Source: an uncultured Ruminococcus sp.
Lineage (GTDB): Bacteria > Bacillota > Clostridia > Oscillospirales > Ruminococcaceae
Length of the DNA: 16,144 nucleotides
Reading direction: 5' to 3'
Assembly: GCA_902796865.1 (NCBI GenBank)
Contig: CADBQZ010000003.1
Span: 1-16,144, forward strand
The position numbers and the translations under genes are program-made. The notes beneath the pieces were generated by a model. The model had not been told where the DNA came from. It ran no database searches and was given only the letters and a program-made list of their open reading frames with translations. Of the stretch, positions 1 to 7,966 are shown piece by piece. Positions within the stretch are counted from its first letter, which is position 1; every line of letters starts with the position of its first letter.

Positions 1-2267
1 TTCTGAGCATTTCTGTAAGAATCGAAATCTGCAAGTACCATATAAGGATCCTGATCCTTTAATGAATTTGCAACATCATTGAATGTACATCCATTTATGC
101 CGTGATACATTCTGTCGATACCATTCTTGATAGTCTGATTTGAATGATAATAGCCTTCCGGATTATATCCTCTTCTCTTCAAGTCTTCAACTTCTTCAGT
201 CTTCATACCAAAGATAACGATATTATCCTCGCCTGCTGCTTCTCTGATCTCGATGTTTGCACCGTCAAGCGTTCCGAGCGTTACCGCACCGTTGAGCATA
301 AGCTTCATGCAGCCTGTACCTGAAGCCTCAGTACCTGCAAGAGAGATCTGCTCTGAAATATCAGCTGAAGGCATAAGAAGCTCAGAAAGTGAAACACTGT
401 AGTCTTCAAGGAAGTATACAGCAAGCTTCTTGCTGATCTTAGGATTCTTTCTTATCTCTTCTGAAATAGCCCAGATAAGCTTGATTATCTGCTTTGCAAG
501 ATAATATCCAGGTGCTGCCTTTGCAGCAAAGATATATGTCTTAGGAGTGAAGTCTGCATTCGGATTTGCAAGGAGATACTCGTAATCAGCAAGTATGTTC
601 ATTACATTAAGATGCTGACGCTTATATTCATGAAGTCTCTTTACCTGTACATCAAAAATACTGTCTGTATCTATCTTATAACCGCTCTTCTTCTGAACAT
701 AATTTGCAAATCTTTCCTTGTTCTTCTTCTTGATCTCCATGAGCTTTTCAAGAACAGCCTGATCGTTTTCAAATACGCAGAGCTTGCGAAGTTCGCTTCC
801 GTCATGCAGGAACTTATTTCCGATCTTTTCACGGAGCAATTCTGTAAGGTCTGGATTTGACTGATAAAGCCATCTTCTGTATGCGATACCGTTTGTAACA
901 TTTTTAAACTTTCTAGGTGTGTCAGTGTATTCATCCTTGAATACGCTCTGATTGATGATCTCTGAATGGAGCTTTGAAACACCGTTTACGCTGTGTGATG
1001 CAACAACGCAAAGAGTTGCCATATGTATCTGATTGTCCTTGATGATAGACATTCTTGTTGTCTTAGCGCTGTCACCGCCGTTTCTTTCCATAAGACGGGC
1101 GCAGTAACGGTTATTGATCTCAACGATTATGGAGAATATTCTTGGGATTATCCTCTTGACAAGGTTTACATCCCACTTTTCAAGAGCTTCAGCCATTACT
1201 GTATGGTTTGTGTAAGCAAATGTATTCTTTACTATATGCCATGACTTATCCCATGAATAGCCGCACTCATCAAGGAGTATTCTCATAAGTTCCGGAACAG
1301 CAAGTGTCGGATGTGTATCATTGATATGGATAGCTACCTTTTCGTGGAAGTTATCAAGTGTACCGTAAACAGCCATATGATTGTTTACAATATCACCGAT
1401 AGATGCGGCGCAGAGGAAATACTGCTGACGAAGTCTGAGAGACTTACCTTCAAGGTGATTATCGTTAGGATAAAGTACCTTTGAGATAGCGTTTGCAGCA
1501 GCGTTCTGTCCAAGAGCCTTTTCATAATCGCCCTGGTTGAACATAGACATATCAAAGCTCGGAGCCTTTGCAGCCCAGAGTCTTAATACTGAAACTCCCT
1601 CGCTGTCATATCCTGATACATACATATCATACGGGATAGCCTGTACTGTTGTATAATTAACGTGTGAAAGGTGATGATACTGATTATCCCAGTATTCATT
1701 GAGTTCACCTTCAAAATGTATATCAATAGAATGCTCCGGACGAGGATCGAGCCATACTCTTCCGCCCGGGAGCCAGTTATCAGGAAGCTCTGTCTGCCAG
1801 CCGTCTTCGAGCTTCTGCTTGAAGATACCATATTCATAGCATATCGAATATCCCATTGCAGGATTTGCAGTAGTAGCAAGTGCATCAAGATAGCAGGCTG
1901 CAAGACGTCCGAGACCGCCGTTTCCGAGACCTGCATCAGGTTCGCATTCAAATATGCTTTCTATATCAATATTATTTTCAGCAAGCATATCTCTTATCTC
2001 ATCTGCGATCTCTAAATTATAAAGACTCGTTTTGAGTGAACGTCCCATAAGGAACTCCATTGAAAGATAATAGATCTGCTTCTTGCCGTTTGAGTGTACT
2101 CTGTTTATATATTTCTGACGTTTTTTCTTGAGTACATCAACGATGATAGAGGAAAGTGCCTGATATATCTGCTGGTCAGATGCTTCATCTATAGAAGCGC
2201 CGAACTGCAGTTCAAGCTTTTCCAAAAATTTTTCTTTTATCTTCTGTACATCTGGTTTCTCTGCCAT
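1..2267 (-). CDS. glgP: Glycogen/maltodextrin phosphorylase (GT35), C-terminus cut by window edge
   Basis: This enzyme releases glucose-1-phosphate from the non-reducing ends of cytoplasmic glycogen or maltodextrin, using pyridoxal phosphate. Reading the minus strand from the ATG at 2267-2265 gives about 755 open residues in one frame to position 1. Family members are usually 800-840 residues, so roughly 50-80 C-terminal residues are missing. Recognisable blocks are YLSMEFLMGRSL near residue 66, GLGNGGLGRLAACYLDAL, VKRLHEYKRQ, and the cofactor motif EASGTGCMK. The PLP lysine is K655 (codon 305-303). The usual Asn of GTGNMK is Cys here, which I believe occurs in other clostridial members. A GGAG at 2277-2274, six bases upstream, supports the start. 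The gene stands alone and is divergent from htpG. It cannot be told from sequence whether glycogen or maltodextrin is the preferred substrate. Confidence 0.96.
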   Translation of the reverse strand, partial: MAEKPDVQKIKEKFLEKLELQFGASIDEASDQQIYQALSSIIVDVLKKKRQKYINRVHSNGKKQIYYLSMEFLMGRSLKTSLYNLEIADEIRDMLAENNIDIESIFECEPDAGLGNGGLGRLAACYLDALATTANPAMGYSICYEYGIFKQKLEDGWQTELPDNWLPGGRVWLDPRPEHSIDIHFEGELNEYWDNQYHHLSHVNYTTVQAIPYDMYVSGYDSEGVSVLRLWAAKAPSFDMSMFNQGDYEKALGQNAAANAISKVLYPNDNHLEGKSLRLRQQYFLCAASIGDIVNNHMAVYGTLDNFHEKVAIHINDTHPTLAVPELMRILLDECGYSWDKSWHIVKNTFAYTNHTVMAEALEKWDVNLVKRIIPRIFSIIVEINNRYCARLMERNGGDSAKTTRMSIIKDNQIHMATLCVVASHSVNGVSKLHSEIINQSVFKDEYTDTPRKFKNVTNGIAYRRWLYQSNPDLTELLREKIGNKFLHDGSELRKLCVFENDQAVLEKLMEIKKKNKERFANYVQKKSGYKIDTDSIFDVQVKRLHEYKRQHLNVMNILADYEYLLANPNADFTPKTYIFAAKAAPGYYLAKQIIKLIWAISEEIRKNPKISKKLAVYFLEDYSVSLSELLMPSADISEQISLAGTEASGTGCMKLMLNGAVTLGTLDGANIEIREAAGEDNIVIFGMKTEEVEDLKRRGYNPEGYYHSNQTIKNGIDRMYHGINGCTFNDVANSLKDQDPYMVLADFDSYRNAQ

Positions 2268-2304
2268 TTCATTCTCCAATCCCTTGTATTATAAATTTGC
2301 ATCA

Positions 2305-2343
2305 TCATTCTGACGCAGCGCTTGTTACAGCCATCCCGGGCAT
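2305..2343 (-). CDS. Possible 12-residue leader ORF in the glgP 5' UTR
   Basis: Between the predicted glgP promoter and the glgP start, the minus strand has a GGAGG (2355-2351), a 7-base spacer and an ATG opening a 12-codon frame, MPGMAVTSAASE, ending in TGA. A 6-bp inverted repeat (2318-2323 with 2346-2351) closes around most of it, so the ribosome site and hairpin overlap. The segment is clearly more GC-rich than the AT-rich flanks. This could be a regulatory leader or a chance ORF; I know no family for it. Confidence 0.22.
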   Translation of the reverse strand: MPGMAVTSAASE

Positions 2344-2375
2344 CAAAGCGCCTCCGTTCACTAATGCTAATAATT

Positions 2376-2404
2376 ATTATACACTAAAAACATAACTTTT
2401 TCAA
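2376..2404 (-). promoter_or_regulatory. Predicted sigma-A type promoter of glgP
   Basis: On the minus strand, TTGAAA (2404-2399) and a perfect TATAAT (2381-2376) are separated by exactly 17 bases. Transcription would begin near 2369. This leaves about 100 nt of leader before the glgP start, including the candidate leader ORF. Confidence 0.6.
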
Positions 2405-2474
2405 TAGTTAAAAAAGCGTTTTTATATTTTAGCTTAAATTTACCAATGAATTTTGGCATTTTTTCTCCATTTTC

Positions 2475-2514
2475 ATTATATCACACAATTTTTAAAGTTG
2501 GATTTTGTGATATA
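2475..2514. promoter_or_regulatory. Inverted repeat overlapping an extended -10 element in the glgP-htpG divergent region
   Basis: TATATCACA (2477-2485) and TGTGATATA (2506-2514) form a perfect 9-bp inverted repeat with a 20-base spacer. The left arm, read on the minus strand, continues into TGTGATATAAT, a good extended -10 (TATAAT at 2480-2475), but no convincing -35 lies 17 bases away. It may be a second, upstream glgP promoter or an operator. The rest of 2405-2591 is AT-rich and shows nothing else I can support. Confidence 0.3.
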
Positions 2515-2591
2515 TTACTTTAAATTAACTGTCCGGAGCACATTATTCAAACAAGTCTTATCGCTTTTTCTGATATTTTTTTAAAAACCTC

Positions 2592-2619
2592 TTGATTTTT
2601 TCTGAAATTGTGCTATACT
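2592..2619 (+). promoter_or_regulatory. Promoter of htpG
   Basis: TTGATT (2592-2597), a 16-base spacer and TATACT (2614-2619) preceded by TG-n (extended -10 at 2611-2612) give a strong vegetative promoter. The predicted transcription start, near 2626, falls inside the CIRCE element, so bound HrcA would block initiation. Confidence 0.7.
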
Positions 2620-2623
2620 ATAA

Positions 2624-2650
2624 TTAGCACTCGCAAAGACAGAGTGCTAA
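2624..2650. promoter_or_regulatory. CIRCE element (HrcA operator)
   Basis: The inverted repeat TTAGCACTC (2624-2632), a 9-base spacer (2633-2641) and GAGTGCTAA (2642-2650) match the CIRCE consensus at every arm position. CIRCE is bound by the repressor HrcA, which normally controls dnaK and groESL operons. Here it overlaps the htpG transcription start and lies 27 bp before the start codon, so htpG should be a class I heat-shock gene in this organism. Confidence 0.96.
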
Positions 2651-2677
2651 TTTATCAAAAAACGGAGCTGAATAATA

Positions 2678-4558
2678 ATGGAAACAAAGGAATTCAAAGC
2701 AGAATCCAAACGACTTCTTGATCTCATGATCAATTCTATCTATACCCATAAGGAAATATTCCTGAGGGAACTTATCTCGAACGCATCGGATGCTATCGAC
2801 AAGCTTTATTTCAAGTCGTTGACAGACGATAAGGTCGGCATAAAAAGAGACGAATTTAAAATAGACATCTCTGTTGATAAAAATGCAAGAACTATAACTA
2901 TCACAGATAATGGCATAGGCATGACCGCCGAAGAACTCGAGGAGCATCTGGGTACTATCGCAGACAGCGGCTCTTTCAAATTCAAAAAAGAAAATAAGCT
3001 CGAAGATGATGTCGAGATAATCGGACAATTCGGTGTAGGCTTCTATTCGGCATTCATGGTTGCAAAGGAAGTCACCGTAAAGAGCAAGGCTTATGGCTCA
3101 GACAGTGCATTTGAATGGATAAGCGAAGGAACAAGCGGATATACTATCGGTGAATGCACAAAAGACGGCGTAGGAACACAGATCACTCTGCTTTTAAAGG
3201 ACAATACAGAGGACGAAAACTACGACGAATTTTTAGAGCAGTACAGGATACAGTCACTTATAAAGAAATACTCCGACTATATAAGATACCCTATAAAGAT
3301 GGATATGCAGAAAAGCCGTCTTAAAGAGGGCAGCGAGAACGAGTATGAAGATTATACCGAAAATGTAACAATGAACAGTATGATCCCTATCTGGAGAAAG
3401 AACAAGAGCGAACTCAAAGATGAGGATTACAATAAATTCTACAAAGAAAAGTTCATGGACTATACCGACCCTATCTGCCATATCCATACAAAGACAGAAG
3501 GTACCGCAACATACAATGCGCTTTTGTATATCCCGTCGAAAGCGCCTTATGACTATTATTCAAAGGAATACGAAAAGGGTCTTCAGCTCTATTCAAGCGG
3601 TGTTCTTATAATGGATAAGTGTGCTGATCTTCTTCCGGATCATTTCAGCTTTGTAAAGGGTCTTGTCGATTCAGAAGACCTTTCGCTCAATATTTCAAGA
3701 GAGATGCTCCAGCATGACAGACAGTTAAAGCTTATTGCTAAAAATCTTGAAAAGACTATAAAGAATGAGCTTACAAAAATGCTTAAAAATAACAGGGAAA
3801 AATATGAGGAATTCTATAAAGCATTCGGTCTCCAGCTCAAATTCGGCGTATACAATAACTATGGCATGAACAAAGAGCAAGTACAGGATCTTATAATGTT
3901 CTATTCATCTACAGAGAAAAAGCTTGTTACTCTTGACGAATATGTATCAAGAATGAAAGAAGACCAGAAGTATATCTACTTTGCAAGCGGTGAGACTGTA
4001 GAAAGGATAGACAGCCTCCCTCAGACAGAGCTTGTAAAGGACAAAGGCTTTGAGATACTTTATTTTACCGACAGTGTTGACGAATTTGCAATAAGAATGC
4101 TCATGAGCTATAAAGAAAAGCAGTTTAAGTCCGTATCAGCCGACGATCTTGATATTGAGACAAGTGAGGAAAAAGAAGAAATAAAGCAAAAAGAAGACGA
4201 AGCAAAAGATCTCTTCAATTTCATGCAGGAAAAGCTTTCGGGTAAAGTCAAGGCTGTAAAGCTTTCAGGAAGACTTAAAACACACCCTGTATGCCTTTCA
4301 AGTGAGGGTGCTGTATCTGTCGAGATGGAAAAAGTCCTGAATGCTATGCCTAACGATCAGAAGGTAAGTGCTGAGAAGGTGCTTGAGATAAATCCTGAAC
4401 ATCCGGTATTTGAAACGCTCAAAAATCTTTATTCAAATGATAATGACAAGCTTGCAAAATACAGTGAGCTGCTCTATGACCAGGCCCTTCTTATCGAAGG
4501 TATGCCTGTTGAAGATCCGGTCAAATTCTCAAATCTCGTTTGTGAACTTATGGTCTGA
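2678..4558 (+). CDS. htpG: HtpG, bacterial Hsp90 chaperone
   Basis: HtpG is a cytosolic, homodimeric, ATP-driven chaperone that helps refold or mature client proteins under stress. The 626-residue length is typical. The N-terminal GHKL ATPase domain shows the [12 protein letters not shown] helix (residues 31-42), DNGIGM (77-82) and the lid and glycine-rich [11 protein letters not shown] (116-126). The middle domain contains [12 protein letters not shown] with the conserved arginine, followed by a C-terminal dimerisation region. There is no MEEVD tail, as expected for bacteria. An acidic, charged stretch ([18 protein letters not shown], around residue 490) separates the middle and C-terminal parts. 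A GGAG at 2664-2667 lies 10 bases before the ATG. The gene is monocistronic, controlled by CIRCE and closed by a hairpin terminator. Confidence 0.98.
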   Translation: METKEFKAESKRLLDLMINSIYTHKEIFLRELISNASDAIDKLYFKSLTDDKVGIKRDEFKIDISVDKNARTITITDNGIGMTAEELEEHLGTIADSGSFKFKKENKLEDDVEIIGQFGVGFYSAFMVAKEVTVKSKAYGSDSAFEWISEGTSGYTIGECTKDGVGTQITLLLKDNTEDENYDEFLEQYRIQSLIKKYSDYIRYPIKMDMQKSRLKEGSENEYEDYTENVTMNSMIPIWRKNKSELKDEDYNKFYKEKFMDYTDPICHIHTKTEGTATYNALLYIPSKAPYDYYSKEYEKGLQLYSSGVLIMDKCADLLPDHFSFVKGLVDSEDLSLNISREMLQHDRQLKLIAKNLEKTIKNELTKMLKNNREKYEEFYKAFGLQLKFGVYNNYGMNKEQVQDLIMFYSSTEKKLVTLDEYVSRMKEDQKYIYFASGETVERIDSLPQTELVKDKGFEILYFTDSVDEFAIRMLMSYKEKQFKSVSADDLDIETSEEKEEIKQKEDEAKDLFNFMQEKLSGKVKAVKLSGRLKTHPVCLSSEGAVSVEMEKVLNAMPNDQKVSAEKVLEINPEHPVFETLKNLYSNDNDKLAKYSELLYDQALLIEGMPVEDPVKFSNLVCELMV

Positions 4559-4582
4559 TCTTAAATTTAATATATAAATGCA

Positions 4583-4616
4583 AAAAGCAGGGTGAGCAAA
4601 TACTCACCCTGCTTTT
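4583..4616. terminator. Bidirectional hairpin terminator between htpG and mazF
   Basis: A perfect 14-bp stem (4583-4596 with 4603-4616) with a 6-base loop starts with AAAA and ends with TTTT, so each strand has a U-run at the 3' side of a GC-rich helix. It lies 25 bp past the htpG stop and touches the last base of the convergent mazF stop codon. It can therefore end transcripts from both sides. Confidence 0.9.
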
Positions 4617-4960
4617 CAGTGCAGTCCAAAACTTATCGAAAGAGCATTGTCAACTCTGTCCATAGCGCCGTTATCGAGTGCTCCCATTCTCTCTTTTAAA
4701 CGCTTTTTATCGATAGTCCTTACCTGTTCCAATAAAACTATACTGTCCTTTGACAATCCGCAGCCGGCGGCGCTAAGCTCGATATGTGTCGGAAGCTTAG
4801 TCTTTTCACGCTGGCTTGTGATAGCAGCTGCTATCACTGTGGGGCTGTGGCGGTTTCCCACGTCGTTTTGAACGATAAGTACCGGTCTTACTCCGCCCTG
4901 CTCCGAACCCACAACAGGGCTTAGATCGGCATAATAGATCTCTCCTCTTTTAACAGACAT
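4616..4960 (-). CDS. mazF: MazF/EndoA-type mRNA interferase, no adjacent antitoxin
   Basis: This 114-residue protein belongs to the MazF/PemK family of sequence-specific endoribonucleases, which cleave mRNA and are neutralised by a MazE-type antitoxin. The match to Bacillus EndoA (NdoA) is close: [44 protein letters not shown] and [10 protein letters not shown]. The catalytic Arg25 (in GVRPV) and Thr48 (in AAITSQ) are both present, so the toxin should be active. The start is supported by a GGAG at 4973-4970. In Bacillus the antitoxin gene sits directly upstream; here the 245 bp before mazF hold no credible antitoxin, and the next gene is a divergent ATPase. Either the antitoxin is encoded elsewhere or the enzyme is controlled differently. 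Confidence 0.94.
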   Translation of the reverse strand: MSVKRGEIYYADLSPVVGSEQGGVRPVLIVQNDVGNRHSPTVIAAAITSQREKTKLPTHIELSAAGCGLSKDSIVLLEQVRTIDKKRLKERMGALDNGAMDRVDNALSISFGLH

Positions 4961-5118
4961 ATGAATATTCTCCGTTTCTCAGGTCAATTTTGTTGCTTGC
5001 AGCATATCTGCTGTTCATATATATTGTTGCCTTGATATTTTCCGTTTATTCGGTAAAATAAGGTCATGATATTATTTAAATCAATTGATGTCATACGAGA
5101 ACCATGTCTCATATTGCT

Positions 5119-5150
5119 ATTATATTCTGTCAGTTGTATGCAGTTGCATA
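5119..5150. promoter_or_regulatory. Operator-like repeats next to a possible mazF -10
   Basis: On the minus strand a TATAAT (5124-5119) could be the mazF -10, giving a leader of about 150 nt. Its -35 zone is overlain by two direct CAGTTG copies exactly 10 bp apart (5131-5136, 5141-5146) and by the palindrome TATGCA-GT-TGCATA (5137-5150). No good -35 hexamer is visible, which would suit a regulated promoter, but this remains tentative. The rest of 4961-5205 shows no gene I can support. Confidence 0.3.
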
Positions 5151-5172
5151 TAGTTCGTCCCAAAAGCATATA

Positions 5173-5192
5173 TTCAAATGAAGATATTTGAA
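5173..5192 (+). other. Small hairpin just before the Ca2+-ATPase ribosome site
   Basis: TTCAAAT (5173-5179) and ATTTGAA (5186-5192) form a 7-bp perfect inverted repeat with a 6-base loop. It ends two bases before the GGAG (5195-5198) of the ATPase gene. It could tune translation or act as an operator, but it is short and AT-rich and so may be chance. Confidence 0.25.
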
Positions 5193-5205
5193 AAGGAGCG
5201 TTTAT

Positions 5206-7830
5206 ATGAACGGACTGACACAAAAGCAGGCTGAAAAGCTTTTGACAGAATACGGCAGCAACAGCATAGAGGAGAACAAAGGCAGCGGAGCGCTCAGGAT
5301 ATTTGTAGGACAGTTTCGTGATGTCATGGTCATGATACTTCTTGCCGCAACGATAGTATCAGTCTTTCTCGGTGAGATATATGATGCGGTAACTATAATC
5401 ACCATAGTCCTTTTGAATGCTGTACTGGGATTTGTACAGGAATACCGTACTGAAAAGACACTCGAAGCTTTAGCATCTATGACAGCGCCTACTGCAAAAG
5501 TACGGCGTGACGGAAAGCTTATTACTATAAAGGCAAAAGAGCTCGTTCCGGGCGACGTGATAGAGCTTTCCGCCGGAGACAGAGTTCCAGCCGACTGTGT
5601 GATACTCGAATGTACCGGACTTTTCGCCGATGAGTCGATGTTAAACGGCGAATCGGAAGCTGTACTCAAAACATCCGGTTCGCCCAATGATAAAGACAAT
5701 TCCCTTAACCGCTCATGTATAGCTTATTCAGGTACTATGATAACCAAGGGGAACGCAGAATGTCTTGTTACAGCAACAGGCAAAAATGCACAGGTCGGAA
5801 AAATATCAAGCATGATATCAAACGCCGAAAGCTCACAGACACCGCTCCAAAAGCGTCTCGGAGAACTCGGAAAGATAGTGGCATTCATCTGTATCGGCGT
5901 TTGTCTTATAGTTTTTGCAGCAGGCGTTTTAAGAGGAGAACCTGTTTTCGATATGCTTATGACCGGGATAACTATAGCCATTGCAGCTATCCCCGAAGGA
6001 CTGCCTGCAACTGTAACGATAGCGCTCGCTCTTGCAGTAAACCGTATGCTTAAAGTAAAAGCTCTGGTAAACCGGCTGCACAGTGTAGAGACTCTCGGCT
6101 GTACATCGGTCATATGCTCAGATAAAACAGGGACTATCACCGAAAATAAAATGACTGTAAAGCACATCTTCGCCGATATGAAGCTTTATGACGTTTCCGG
6201 GACAGGATATAAACGCTCGGGCAGTATAACGCTTGACGGCTCCCCTGTAACAAAAGAAAGTTCCGGAACGCTTCGTGAACTGCTTTACTGTTCTGTGTTA
6301 TGTTCATCATCTAAAATATATGAAAAAAAGCCTTCACAAGACAACAAAAAACGTCAGAAATACTTTTTCAAAAAAGAGGAAGAATGGGAGACCGTGGGCG
6401 ACCCTACCGAGACCGCTCTGCTTATCGCAGCCGCAAAGGGCGGTGTAACTGCCGGAAGCATAACAGGAATGAAAAAACTTTCTGAAATACCTTTTGACAG
6501 TGACACAAAGCAGATGTCCGTAAAATACAGAAATACTGGCGGTAAAGAGATAGTATACAGCAAAGGCGCACCGGATATACTTGTCAGGAAATGCAAATAT
6601 ATAAGCACAGAAAACGGTATTGTACCGGCAACAGCTTTTCTCACAAAAAAGATAACCGAAAATACCGATATGCTTTCTTCAAAAGGTCTCAGAGTGCTAT
6701 GTCTTGCATATGAAGAAGACGGCTGCGGAATGATATTTCTCGGACTTGCGGCAATGAGTGATCCTCCCAGAGAAGAAGCCAAAAAAGCCATAAAAGAATG
6801 CCGGAGCGCCAATATAAAAACAGTTATGATAACAGGCGATCACAAGGAGACCGCAGCAGCAGTTGCAGATGAAGCAGGTATACTATGCGGCAAAAAAGCC
6901 GTTACCGGAAAAGAACTTGACAGCATGACCGACGAACAGCTCGACAGCAGGCTTGATGAATTTGCGGTATTTGCAAGAGTAACGCCTGCACATAAGCTCA
7001 GGCTTGTAAGAGCCTATAAGCGCAGGGGCAATATCGTCACCATGACAGGAGACGGAGTAAATGATGCTCCTGCTATAAAAGAAGCTGATGTAGGCGTTGC
7101 AATGGGTATCACCGGCACAGATGTCGCAAAACAGGCGGCAGACGTTATACTTCTCGACGATAATTTTGCAACTATAGTAAAAGCTGTCAGAGAAGGAAGG
7201 GGCATATACGCAAACATAAGAAAATTCGTAAGATATCTTCTGTCATGCAATATCGGAGAGGTAATAGTCATGTTTCTGAGTATCATATCAGGGCTTCCTA
7301 TAGTACTTCTCCCAACACAGCTTTTGCTTGTAAATCTTGTAACAGACGGACTTCCTGCGATAGCACTTGGAATGGAACCGTGCGAAAAGGATGTCATGAA
7401 AAACAGACCCAGAGGCATAAACGAAAGTTTCTTTTCAGGAGGTCTTCTTTTTAAGATAATAATCAGAGGGGTACTGATAGGGTTTTCCACTTTAGGAAGC
7501 TTCGCTGCTGTTTTAAATATGTCCGGAGATCTTGTACAGGCAAGATCGGCTGCACTTATAACACTTATCATGTCTCAGCTAATACACGTTTTTGAATGCA
7601 GATCCGAGAAAAAAGGTTTGTTTTCCATTTCACCGTTTTCAAATATGAAGCTTCTGCTTGCTGTGATATTATCAGCAGCAGCTCTTGCAGCAGCGATCTA
7701 TCTTCCGGCTGCACAGCTGATATTCGCAACGTCCGCTCTTTCAGGGAAACTTTTGTGGACAGCCGCAGGCTTTTCGGCAGCCGTACCAATAATATCAGGG
7801 ATTGTATCTGCTTTATATCACAAACGCTGA
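5206..7830 (+). CDS. P2-type Ca2+-transporting ATPase (SERCA/PMCA-like)
   Basis: This integral membrane pump uses ATP through a phospho-aspartate intermediate, most likely to export Ca2+. The start is the ATG at 5206, with GGAG at 5195-5198 and a 7-base spacer, giving 874 residues. The order is cation-ATPase N domain, M1-M2, actuator domain, M3-M4 with PEGLP (263-267), DKTGT (306-310; phospho-Asp306), KGAPD (453-457), TGDH (543-546), GDGVNDAP (615-622), then M5-M10. Ligand residues typical of SERCA are visible: Glu264 in M4, Asn682 and Glu685 in M5, and Asn710, Thr713 and Asp714 in M6 (NLVTDG). No acidic residue aligns clearly with the M8 glutamate. The actuator motif reads NGES (147-150) instead of TGES. 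Mn2+ or another divalent cation cannot be excluded. No clear terminator follows, so some read-through into the next operon is possible. Confidence 0.95.
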   Translation: MNGLTQKQAEKLLTEYGSNSIEENKGSGALRIFVGQFRDVMVMILLAATIVSVFLGEIYDAVTIITIVLLNAVLGFVQEYRTEKTLEALASMTAPTAKVRRDGKLITIKAKELVPGDVIELSAGDRVPADCVILECTGLFADESMLNGESEAVLKTSGSPNDKDNSLNRSCIAYSGTMITKGNAECLVTATGKNAQVGKISSMISNAESSQTPLQKRLGELGKIVAFICIGVCLIVFAAGVLRGEPVFDMLMTGITIAIAAIPEGLPATVTIALALAVNRMLKVKALVNRLHSVETLGCTSVICSDKTGTITENKMTVKHIFADMKLYDVSGTGYKRSGSITLDGSPVTKESSGTLRELLYCSVLCSSSKIYEKKPSQDNKKRQKYFFKKEEEWETVGDPTETALLIAAAKGGVTAGSITGMKKLSEIPFDSDTKQMSVKYRNTGGKEIVYSKGAPDILVRKCKYISTENGIVPATAFLTKKITENTDMLSSKGLRVLCLAYEEDGCGMIFLGLAAMSDPPREEAKKAIKECRSANIKTVMITGDHKETAAAVADEAGILCGKKAVTGKELDSMTDEQLDSRLDEFAVFARVTPAHKLRLVRAYKRRGNIVTMTGDGVNDAPAIKEADVGVAMGITGTDVAKQAADVILLDDNFATIVKAVREGRGIYANIRKFVRYLLSCNIGEVIVMFLSIISGLPIVLLPTQLLLVNLVTDGLPAIALGMEPCEKDVMKNRPRGINESFFSGGLLFKIIIRGVLIGFSTLGSFAAVLNMSGDLVQARSAALITLIMSQLIHVFECRSEKKGLFSISPFSNMKLLLAVILSAAALAAAIYLPAAQLIFATSALSGKLLWTAAGFSAAVPIISGIVSALYHKR

Positions 7831-7872
7831 ATATTATCAAAGGCACATTTAGTCAATTCCTTTTCGCATATA

Positions 7873-7901
7873 TTGCATTTAGTACAAAAATGTGATATAA
7901 T
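7873..7901 (+). promoter_or_regulatory. Promoter of the cbiK-ABC-cobO operon
   Basis: TTGCAT (7873-7878), a 17-base spacer and a perfect TATAAT (7896-7901) preceded by TG-A (extended -10) predict a start near 7908. The -10 is embedded in the 10-bp palindrome ATAATATTAT (7897-7906), a possible repressor site. The resulting leader of about 59 nt is too short for a cobalamin riboswitch. Confidence 0.7.
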
Positions 7902-7909
7902 ATTATTTG

Positions 7910-7946
7910 TGCCGATGAAAAACGGCATGATAAGGATAATAAAAAT
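7910..7946 (+). other. Operon leader: small hairpin and GATAAT-like repeats
   Basis: A 5-bp stem (TGCCG 7910-7914 with CGGCA 7923-7927, 8-base loop) sits at the predicted transcript 5' end. It is followed by the tandem hexamers GATAAG, GATAAT and AAAAAT (7929-7946), which loosely resemble the old hexamer description of Fur sites. Neither is strong. They are recorded because iron or haem regulation would suit the operon. Confidence 0.2.
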
Positions 7947-7966
7947 ACTGAAAGGAAGTATAAAAA

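Noticed and set aside
671..982. Minus-strand frames at 671-982 and 1583-1951 as genes or signs of a broken phosphorylase
   Set aside because: They lie in other frames of the intact phosphorylase gene. That gene's frame matches at 2267 and at 299, with family motifs throughout.
2288..2293. TATAAT on the minus strand close to the glgP start
   Set aside because: It has no -35 match and would leave only about 14 nt before the start codon. The promoter at 2376-2404 is better.
2624..3028. Antisense frame over the 5' end of htpG
   Set aside because: It is a shadow of the conserved ATPase domain. Its sequence has no recognisable domain, and its end falls in the CIRCE element.
5188..5205. TTG at 5188 as an earlier start of the Ca2+-ATPase
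   Set aside because: The TTG overlaps the gene's own ribosome site and has none of its own. The ATG at 5206 has a GGAG with 7-base spacing.
4984..5223. Minus-strand reading frame upstream of mazF as a possible antitoxin
   Set aside because: Its start lies inside the divergent ATPase gene and its protein is Cys-rich with no ribbon-helix-helix or AbrB-like pattern. I saw no ribosome site for it.
7831..7872. Terminator after the Ca2+-ATPase gene
   Set aside because: No GC-rich stem with a U-run is visible in this spacer.
7897..7906. ATAATATTAT as a definite Fur box
   Set aside because: It lacks the central base and flanking TGA/TCA of the usual 7-1-7 pattern, and such AT palindromes are common around -10 elements. 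It is kept only as a possibility.
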